From: Amoebidium appalachense
Lineage: Eukaryota > Ichthyosporea
Direction: 5' to 3'
DNA: 64,000 nt
Assembly: GCA_963693365.1 (NCBI GenBank)
Contig: CAVNZM010000015.1
Span: 682,001 to 746,000, forward strand
Each line of letters starts with the position of its first letter. Position 1 is the stretch's first letter. The translations under genes and the position numbers were made by a program. The notes under the pieces are model-generated. The model was given only the letters and a program-made list of their open reading frames with translations. It had not been told where the DNA came from and did not search any database. Below, in pieces: positions 57,271-64,000 of the stretch.

Positions 57271-59139
57271 AGGGATGGGGGGGGGGGATACGAGTTAATG
57301 CTTGCGTGATTACGAAACACCTTTTAGGAATACTGTCTGCACATACAATGCACCATGCACACAAACGTGGCAGTGCTCGACTTGCATCACAGATCTAAGT
57401 ATCGAGAATAGATGACAAGTAACCTAGGCGAGGTGATGAAAATTAGTAAATGTCAAGGCGAGAGGCGGAAATGGGAGCAGGGAGGGAAATGGAGGTTGTA
57501 AAGAGTGAGGATGATGCCAGTCTTTAAATAGATTATTACCTTTAGTGGTTTGGATAACCAGGTTCAAGGTCTTTGTCACCGAAGGTGCAATGAAGATAGG
57601 AGTTCAATCTTTGTCGGCTCAATCAAAAAATATTCTGTGGGGATCTCAGGGCGAACAGTGTAAGTTCCAGTCAGAGCCTCGAATGAGTATTCACCGTTTG
57701 CATCAGTGAACGTCTCACCAACAACCTGATTGTTCGAGTCAAGCAACTGCATCTTCATGCGGGGAGGAGGGACGGGGTTGTCTGTCGCCTTGTTGCAAAT
57801 TACCGCCTTTCCCTTGATACATCCCGTGGGTGGGGCACCAAACACCTTAACATCGCACAGTGTCATGCTTCCAAAGGGGCGCGTAATGCGAATTACTTTT
57901 CCCTGTGTGTTTGGCCCACAGTTGATTTCGAAGAATGTGTCGCAGCGTCTTCTGGAGTTGGATGCACAGGTGGGGCGGTGCCAGTAGGTAACACTGCAGG
58001 CCTTTCCGTAAACGGTGGCCTGAGGGGCAAAAAAAAAAAAAAAGGCTGAGAAGTTTTCTTCTTCCTTTAAGAACTTCGTGCAAGGATTGGATGACTATTC
58101 TCCCTATTAATTTTTTCCAAATTACTGTTTTTTCCAAAAAAAAAGTGCTTGTATATTCTCCCTGTCATTTTTTTCTAACACCCGAGGTCTGCCTGCCTAC
58201 TCATACTCATTCTTCCCTCTTCATCATGACTCTCGCTCAGCCAAGGTTACCCTTTTCCGCAACCCCCTTTGCCCCCTTTCCCCTCCTGACCAATCCTGTT
58301 TATGTTTCGTCTCCTTCTTACCAATCCTGTTTATGTTTCGTCTCCTTATCCACCGGCTTACATATCAGAAATTGTGTGTGTGCGTGTTTGTGTGTGTGTG
58401 TGTGTGTGTGCGCGAGCGCTCGCGCGCGTGTGTGTGTAGGTGAATGTGTACATGTGTGTGACACTGTGCTGTTTGTGGATATTATGTGTGTGGGTGTGTC
58501 CTTGTGTGCAAATGTGTGCGTGTGTGTGTGTGCGTGCACACATTTTGTGTGTGTGTGTGGTGGTAGGAAAGGGGTTATTAATATTACCTTCAGACCCTCC
58601 CGCTCGTCCTAGTATGGGGACCACTGGTACCACGCCGCACACGTAATAGCACCAGGGAAAGTGTTTAAAACATCAGTAGCGCCATTATCAGAAATTCGAC
58701 TCCTGTCAATGATGTAATCGCGTCCGAGATCCACCTCCCAGTAACTTAGGCATCATATTGATCATGTTATTAACAATGCGGGTGCATGTGGAAGTGACAC
58801 CATCAATCGCCTGGGCTCCAAATCCGTTGTCGGACTGCTTCGTTTTCAGGTTGGGCGTGATGAGGTTGGGATTTTGCTTGGGGAGATCTGTGGTGGGAAC
58901 AGGAGCGGGGGTTATTATCGACATGTGTGTGTTTGGACGAAACAACTTACATTTATAAAAATAAGATACAAAATGATTAAGTCCAGTTGTGCACTGGCAG
59001 GTCTTACTCTGTAGGAAGGGTGGGGAAAAAGAAACAAGCAGACAAGCCAAACAAAACAAAACAAAACAACAACAACACCAACAACAACAAAAAGAGAGAG
59101 AGAGAAAAAAAAAAAACAGCACATGAGCAAACTTCGCAG

Positions 59140-59179
<40 letters not shown>

Positions 59180-59309
59180 CGGGGAGGGGGGTGGCACGCA
59201 CCAGGAACAGCGTCAACCTCGACCTCGCAAATCTCCATAGACCCCACCACGTCTCCTGGATGCGAACAGTCGAGCCCACAACCAAACGGTTGGGCCCGGC
59301 CAAACCCAC

Positions 59310-59817
59310 ACCGACGGACGACACCGGGGGAAGTTCTAAGGCTTGGTACCATGACAGCCAGTCAGGCACTCGGATTCGGTGGTAGAAATTGAAAAATCAT
59401 ACTTGGCCACCACCAAAACGGACTCCTTAGGGATGACGAGGCTGCACAGATCTGCCGGGCTGGGAAACTTGGGATTAGGGGAATCGATCATCACTGCATT
59501 CATGGGGCGGGCATCCATTATCAAACGGTCTTCCTTCTCATCTTTCTCCACTGCAAACAACCCATTGATTACTTTGGGGGGCTCAGACAACTCCGAAAAA
59601 GCAACAATACCACATTCAAACATACGCTTGGCCAAACTCGGCCACTCAGCTGGTGATGCAAACGCGAAGACAGGACGCCCGGACGTGGGGTGGACTCCCT
59701 CGGCACCCTCAGTGGTACTCTCGATCGTCGGCACCCCCCCACACCCGCTGACTCCGTGACAGGCCGGCTCCGTGGATATTGTGGGGTCACTCACACCCGA
59801 CAGTGTTGGATTTTGTC
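59310..59817 (-). pseudogene. Reverse-transcriptase fragment of a retroelement
   Basis: The minus-strand frame includes RLIMDARPMNAVM and SVLVVAKYDFS, which resemble the conserved blocks around RT motif A (R-L-I-x-D-x-R-x-x-N and K-x-D). A change of frame follows near 59390. The continuing frame carries FYHRIRVPDWLSWYQAL, as expected after motif A. No catalytic YxDD block or integrase is seen. The fragment abuts the first exon of the mosaic gene on the left and a tRNA-related insertion on the right. The assignment rests on motif recognition alone, and the element type is uncertain. Confidence 0.6.
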
Positions 59818-60161
59818 CTGGTGCAGAGACTAGCGATCTTGCTAGCCTTGAGATCACAACCTAACCACTGCCGATGGTTGTGATGACGCCAGTAAAGGCG
59901 TGCTGGCTTTTACCTTAGCGAGAAGAGGATGCCAAAAAGATGATCCCGACGGGATTTGAACCCGCGACCCCTCTATCTCCGTTCCAGTGCTCTACAGAGG
60001 TTAAGATCTCGCAGGCCACCAGCCGATCATGATCTGATTCATGCGATCGGACTGGATAACGATACCATCTTCCAACATCCCCACTCAGGAGGAATCGCAG
60101 AATCAGGTTAGGGTGGACTGCCCCCTCAGTCCCCACTGAACCCCTGTTCATGCTAGTACCA
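59818..60161 (-). mobile_element. tRNA-related (SINE-like) insertion, 344 bp, with 14-bp target duplication
   Basis: The direct repeat TGTTGGATTTTGTC flanks it exactly (59804-59817 and 60162-60175). Inside, on the minus strand, is a degenerate tRNA-like segment with a good B box. The reading frame of the adjacent reverse-transcriptase fragment resumes right at the duplicated target, which suggests insertion into that older element. No A-rich tail is visible, which is atypical for many SINEs. Confidence 0.6.
59942..60008 (-). other. Degenerate tRNA-like segment
   Basis: Reads GATCTTA ... GTAGAGCAC ... GTCGCGGGTTCAAATCCCGT ... CGGGATC, then A. The T-arm is perfect and the acceptor stem pairs with two G-T pairs and one mismatch. 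The D-arm is shortened and the anticodon stem does not pair, so this is not a functional tRNA. GGGTTCAAATCCC fits an RNA polymerase III B box. Confidence 0.6.
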
Positions 60162-60179
60162 TGTTGGATTTTGTCTGAC

Positions 60180-60226
60180 ATATACTAATCCGTCTCAGCA
60201 GATTAGCCTAAGTCTACGATCGAGAT

Positions 60227-60258
<32 letters not shown>

Positions 60259-61073
60259 GGCCCGGGTCCACAGATCATCAAGATCAAGTCCGAGGCCTCA
60301 AGATAGCTGTCTGGCAGCTGCGTGCATCTTGCCTCTGCCGGCGCAGGGCATTGGACCACGTCAGCCGGGACAGCCGTCCAATAGAATTCTAATTAGTGTG
60401 TAGGATAGATCGTAGGAGGACTTAGGAATGTGATTGTTCGGGCAGAAGCCCTTTTGTAAGTATTGGCAAGGTTTGATAGTATATGTTGCCAAACGTATTT
60501 ATATATTTCGATGTAGAGGAAAGGGGGGAGGGAGGGGGGGGGGGAGGATAGTATGAAATGTAGATTTAGACTCTGCGGTGCCACTAGGGGGAGGGTGAGG
60601 GGTGAGACATGGATAAATATATTAGTTGAGTAGATCGACTTAGCTCGTGCAGGCACACGATAAAAGTAGATCGGAATGTTTGGAATGTGGCATCGTAGGG
60701 GGGCCAGGTGATGATGATCTTTGAGGGCACGGCCTTGATGGCCTCAGTCGTAACTTAGACTCATTCCGTACGGATCTAAGTTTGCCCGTCGGAGCCTGGT
60801 CTGAATAAACTTTACCGTTTTTCCGTACACGTTCGTTCCTTTTCGTGTGTGTACACTTAGTAGAGTGCCGCGTCTCTAGTACACATACATTAGGATACGA
60901 CAAGCTACACCTTTCTTTTAGTGCGGTTTTTCGCGCTAGGGTAACGCGGTGACAGTTCCTTCTGGGCTGTTGCTACACCTCAAACACACAGAAAAAAAAA
61001 CAACAAAAAAAAACAAAAAAAAAAACAACAACAACATAAACACAACCACACGAGTTCGGGCACACACCACACA
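60180..61073 (+). other. Leader and possible 5' LTR region of the retroelement
   Basis: Contains a G-run (60229-60257), a G-rich stretch near 60522-60548, and AATAAA at 60804-60809. The last could be the polyadenylation signal of an LTR. An A-rich, CAACAACAA-containing leader directly precedes the gag ATG. LTR ends and a primer-binding site cannot be fixed without the 3' copy, which lies outside the window. Confidence 0.4.
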
Positions 61074-62408
61074 ATGGCTAAGTTTAACGTAGACATGTTC
61101 TACGCATTGGCAGCGGAGGATAGCTCCCTGCACACACAGGTACCACAGGTTCATACACTAGACGTTAGACAGACCACTGCTTTCAGTTTTACACTCAAAC
61201 ACGACTCGGAAATACCTAGGTGGCTTAGGACACTCCTAGCTAACACACCCACACTAGTGTTAGACACAAAGAAGGCCCCCACTGTGGCGGCCTCGTGCTT
61301 AATGATCAAGCAGTGCATCGACCACAAAACAATGGCCGACTTATGCACCCTGATGGAGGAGCACCCGTACCGGGCCGAGCAGGCCCCCCAGGTGACGGCT
61401 CGTATATACGAGCAGCAGTACGACGAGGGGAGGGACGAGATGGTGTCCCGGACACTCGGCCAGAAACGTCTGGCCGCACGATTCATCCCCGACGACGAGG
61501 ACGAGAACAGCACCGACGACGTGGACGGGGAGCTCGAGGCCTTCACACGGCCGGAAAACGAGCTCGAGTATACGGCCCGGCTCGTCGGCCGATACCTGAC
61601 GGCCGACCGGCGCCGTACCTTCCGGGCCCAGCTCAGAGAATGGAAGTATACCTTTCCCACTTTAGATATGTCCCCCGTAGAAGCTCGTGCATTCTTTGAG
61701 AGGGAATATCGGGTCTTTGAAGACCTTTGTGAGTTAGCTGGTGACGTGAGTGATAGGGAAAAATTCGAGTTTGCTCGTAAGGCTCTCTCTGTAAACACAG
61801 ACACTGCACGCATGTTTGGGGAGCATGATGATGTAGATGAGGTGGTGTTGCATGTTAAACGTCACTTGCTTGCCATGCACGAGGTGAAGTTCAATAAGAG
61901 GGATAAAAAGGAGGTGATGGAAGTAGACAAGAAAAAGAAGGAGAGTGGACAGAAGGGGGAAAAAGAGAAAAAAGAGGGTGAACAGCCAGATGCACTCACC
62001 ATGTTGGTCAAGCAGGTTGCCGAGCTCTCCCAGGCCGTCTTCTCTGGCCGAGGGGGCTTCGGCTTCCGGGGTGGCCGTGGCGGCGACCGGGGTGGACACG
62101 GCGGTCGTGGCCGAGGTGGACGTGGAGGACAACAGCAGCAGTTCACCGAGAGGTTTGCCCCTTATCTTGCTCGTGGTGGTGGGCAGGGTAGAGGGAGGGG
62201 TGGAAATGGTGGTGAGAGAGGCCGAGGGGGGCAGGGGGGAAGGGGGGGCCGTGGTGCACACGGTGGGCCCCCCCAGCATGACCGGGCTCCCGGTTATGCT
62301 TTGCGCCAAGGTTTTGAAGTCCCCCCTGGCCCCTTCTTTGGTGCATGTTACTTTTGTGGCCGGCAAGGGCACTCTGCTGCATATTGCCGTAGTTACAAGA
62401 GCTATTGA
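61074..62408 (+). CDS. Retroelement Gag-like protein with RGG region and CCHC zinc knuckle
   Basis: A single 444-codon frame begins ATGGCTAAG. The N-terminal about 290 residues are acidic and helical in character, consistent with a capsid-like domain. A Lys/Glu-rich linker follows (KKEVMEVDKKKKESG). Residues about 335-410 are Gly/Arg repeats (RGGRGG), typical of RNA binding. The C terminus has CYFCGRQGHSAAYC, a perfect C-x2-C-x4-H-x4-C zinc knuckle. The stop is TGA. This arrangement is that of Gag from LTR-type retrotransposons. The protein would package element RNA in cytoplasmic particles. A protease-like frame lies downstream. The integrity of the frame suggests a recent or still active copy. 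Confidence 0.8.
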   Translation: MAKFNVDMFYALAAEDSSLHTQVPQVHTLDVRQTTAFSFTLKHDSEIPRWLRTLLANTPTLVLDTKKAPTVAASCLMIKQCIDHKTMADLCTLMEEHPYRAEQAPQVTARIYEQQYDEGRDEMVSRTLGQKRLAARFIPDDEDENSTDDVDGELEAFTRPENELEYTARLVGRYLTADRRRTFRAQLREWKYTFPTLDMSPVEARAFFEREYRVFEDLCELAGDVSDREKFEFARKALSVNTDTARMFGEHDDVDEVVLHVKRHLLAMHEVKFNKRDKKEVMEVDKKKKESGQKGEKEKKEGEQPDALTMLVKQVAELSQAVFSGRGGFGFRGGRGGDRGGHGGRGRGGRGGQQQQFTERFAPYLARGGGQGRGRGGNGGERGRGGQGGRGGRGAHGGPPQHDRAPGYALRQGFEVPPGPFFGACYFCGRQGHSAAYCRSYKSY

Positions 62409-62786
62409 GTTCCGGGGGAGGGGGAAGCTGGGGTCACTGAGGGAGGGGGGGGGGACAGTATCGGTCCCCCCCAGGTTGCAGAGAACCTTCACCCTCCCCC
62501 ACCCCAGGTTAAGCTTCCCTTTGCCCCCTCACCGCCCCGATACGTGTGGGAGCCGGGCATCGTCGTGGGTCCTCAAGACAGCGTCGAGGTGGTATGGCAT
62601 GAATGTTTGTGGGGTGACTCTACCAAAGGTATGAATGATGTGAATGTTTTGTGGTTGGGGGAGGTTCCCCAGCCACAAGTGGATGGTCTCAGTGTTTCTT
62701 GTCCCAATCCGGTGTTTGTTCTAACCACACCGGAGGGGGTTTCTGTGCCATTGTTTCCGGGAGGGGGGGGGGACACACACGAGTAA
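62409..62786 (+). CDS. Frame continuing after the gag TGA, possible readthrough extension
   Basis: Directly after the gag TGA the same frame stays open for 125 more codons to TAA (62784-62786). It begins VPGEGEAGVTEGGGG and contains YVWEPGIVVGPQDSVEVVWH and GDSTKGMNDVNVLWLGEV. It has no in-frame ATG at its start, so expression would need readthrough of TGA or internal initiation. No family is recognised. A linker or part of a Gag-Pol precursor is inferred from position. Confidence 0.45.
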   Translation, partial: VPGEGEAGVTEGGGGDSIGPPQVAENLHPPPPQVKLPFAPSPPRYVWEPGIVVGPQDSVEVVWHECLWGDSTKGMNDVNVLWLGEVPQPQVDGLSVSCPNPVFVLTTPEGVSVPLFPGGGGDTHE

Positions 62787-64000
62787 AGAGGGGAAGGGGG
62801 GGGAAGGCCCAGACACGTAGAAACACACCACCACAACAACATACGACGGTTGCAGACACACCTACACCCACACACACACCCACACATACACCAAACACAC
62901 ACACACCACCCACCCACACATCACACCCACACACTCCACCACCACCCACACCACATACACACCCCACCCCACCCGTGCAGGCACCACAGGTAGGTATGTT
63001 GCACGTAGGTATCGAGGGTGTGAGTCTTCGTGGGCAGGGACTGGGTGTGAGTGATGATGTGTTGCTTGAATTGGAGGAGGATTTAGTTGGTTTTAGCCGG
63101 CATTATATAGACGTATGGTTAGCTGATGGTAAGTTGAAGGCCGTTGCTTTGCTCGATGGAGGGGCTCAGGTTAATTGTGTGCATGCTTCGTTTATTCGTC
63201 GTTTTAATCAGGCCGGGGGGGAAATTCCTATTTTAGATGCTTCTAGCACAGCCTTAGGTAGTGCTAATAATAGTAGTATGTCTGTGGAAGGTGTTTGTGT
63301 GTTGCCGTGTGAGATAGGTGGCCAGGCTATGCATATTGCTTGTTATGTGGTTAAGGATTTAGCTCAAAGTGTTTTGTTGGGAGCCCCATTTTTCCGTAGA
63401 CATGTGAATGCTTTGTTTGAACGTACGAATGTTTTAGAATTGCAGTCCGGCGTTAAAATTAAAACCCATGATGGGCTCGACGGTTATCAGTCTGGTGCTA
63501 GAACGGTAGCTGAAGCAGTAATCGAGCCTTATCAGTGCCAAACGGTACGTGTCCGGGCCGGCAATCATGTTAGGATAGGGGATTTAGGGGTTTTTACTCC
63601 GAAAACCCCATTTCAGGAGGTGGCCCAATGGACCCTTAGTAGGGTATGGCCGGATAAGACAATAGAAATAGAATTAGTGAATCCGGGCATCGAGCCTATA
63701 GTGATTAGGTCAGGTGTTTCCGTCGGTAGTTTCACTAATGAGATTGGTAGTATAGAGGTCTCTCTTATTACCCAAAAGGAGGATGCCGGCTCGAAGGGTG
63801 ACTCAGGAGGAGGGGGAACAACTTTATTTAACGTTAGCCACCAAAATGTCACCCGACACGATGGGGGGGGGGACCGGGACAGCACCGGTCCCACTCCCCC
63901 GACCCCCAAGAGGAAGGAGGGTCACCCCGGGTGTGAGAATGTGCAGGCAGGGGGGGAGGGTGTTGGTCTAACCCGTGGATCTGACGGGTTAACCAACACC
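62603..64000 (+). CDS. Pol-like frame with retropepsin-type protease, open to window end
   Basis: This frame is -1 relative to gag. It is open from 62603 and runs without a stop to base 64000. It overlaps the preceding frame by 184 bases, and a G-run (about 62762-62772) near the end of the overlap could serve as a slip site. The first part is Pro/Thr/His-rich. From about 63000 it is ordinary protein: KAVALLDGGAQVNCV fits the active-site loop of retroviral-type aspartic proteases, and SVLLGAPFFRRH fits the hydrophobic-hydrophobic-Gly segment about 80 residues later. The usual D-(S/T)-G is here D-G-G. No reverse transcriptase is reached before the window ends. Confidence 0.65.

Larger units (their letters stand above)
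51888..59300 (-). pseudogene. Multi-exon SdrD/Cna-B-like and F5/8-C-like secreted mosaic gene, decayed
   Basis: Exons from the 5' side: about 59290-59202, 58887-58588, 58019-57540, 57097-56806, 56528-56209, 55823-55612, 54700-54600, 54198-53884 and 52279-51888. The first three hold galactose-binding F5/8-C-like modules (GSMEICEVEVDA, YWEVDLGRDYIIDRS, GPNTQGKVIRITRPFGSMTL). The rest hold prealbumin-like SdrD/Cna-B modules, with starts such as GGLTGRVYRIDNN and GGEINGYVFTDPNGNNKRD, and Pro-rich linkers. The last exon ends DDVGFEDFGAY and TAG. Lesions are a frameshift in the first module, a frameshift near 58730 and TAG near 58615 in the second, a frameshift near 57600, one near 55650, and TAG at 54014-54016. 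Splice sites and phases are otherwise preserved. A cell-surface or matrix role is inferred from the modules. The 5' end is missing: a retroelement fragment abuts the first exon. Confidence 0.65.

Noticed and set aside
51888-58887. Bacterial contamination, because SdrD/Cna-B-like modules are common in Gram-positive surface proteins
   Set aside because: The modules are divided by phased GT-AG introns containing the same repeats as the rest of the window.
62406-62408. Selenocysteine codon at the gag TGA
   Set aside because: No SECIS-like evidence could be seen, and a retroelement readthrough or normal stop is more likely.

Overview
This 64-kb window is nuclear DNA from a eukaryote. Genes are split by GT-AG introns whose phases match across every junction I could test. 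There are tandem gene copies, transposable elements and an LTR-type retroelement. Simple sequence is extremely dense: (GT)n/(CA)n tracts up to about 300 bp, G or C runs of 20-60 bases, and (CT)n, (TA)n and (TGCG)n. I cannot name the species. A free-living protist or alga is my guess, at low confidence. Most very long reading frames (poly-His/Thr, poly-Cys/Val, poly-Pro, poly-Gly) are translated microsatellites and are not genes.

Layout. (1) 1-1.9 kb: no supported gene. (2) About 1.96-10.3 kb and 11.3-18.9 kb: a degenerate tandem duplication carrying the same minus-strand gene twice. The proposed model has five exons and an unknown product. The left copy is damaged in exon 1 and the right copy in exon 2. 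A promoter block with E2F-like and CArG-like sites is shared. A small separate exon lies between the copies at 10.5-10.7 kb. (3) About 20.3-29.7 kb: a second tandem duplication with two copies of a three-exon, minus-strand gene for a secreted bulb-type-lectin-like protein. The right copy is intact (488 aa). The left copy has lost its repeat region and is frameshifted. Each unit carries an array of TATCCACTGGATA-type palindromes downstream of the gene. The right unit contains a 709-bp inverted-repeat transposon whose empty site is preserved in the left unit. (4) About 29.7-41.9 kb: mostly gene-poor, with a decayed two-exon plus-strand gene (SLDNRRL motif), a 19-bp minisatellite, an AT-rich unidentified ORF and simple repeats. 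(5) 41.9-49.5 kb: an intact 11-exon minus-strand gene for a 336-aa protein with a mitochondrial-type presequence. (6) 51.9-59.3 kb: a minus-strand mosaic gene of SdrD/Cna-B-like and F5/8-type-C-like modules. It has several frameshifts and two in-frame TAG codons. One intron holds a foldback element built of 19-bp motifs. (7) 59.3-60.2 kb: a reverse-transcriptase fragment interrupted by a tRNA-related insertion with a 14-bp target duplication. (8) 61.1-64 kb: the gag and protease part of a retroelement that continues past the window end.

Two themes link the regions. First, many introns carry a sense-strand C-run soon after the donor and a (CA)n tract ending in the acceptor AG, so the simple repeats are organised around splice sites. 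Second, gene copies here decay by small indels and large deletions, while the single-copy mitochondrial gene and one lectin copy stay open over 1011 and 1467 coding bases. That contrast argues that the lesions are biological rather than a uniform assembly error rate.
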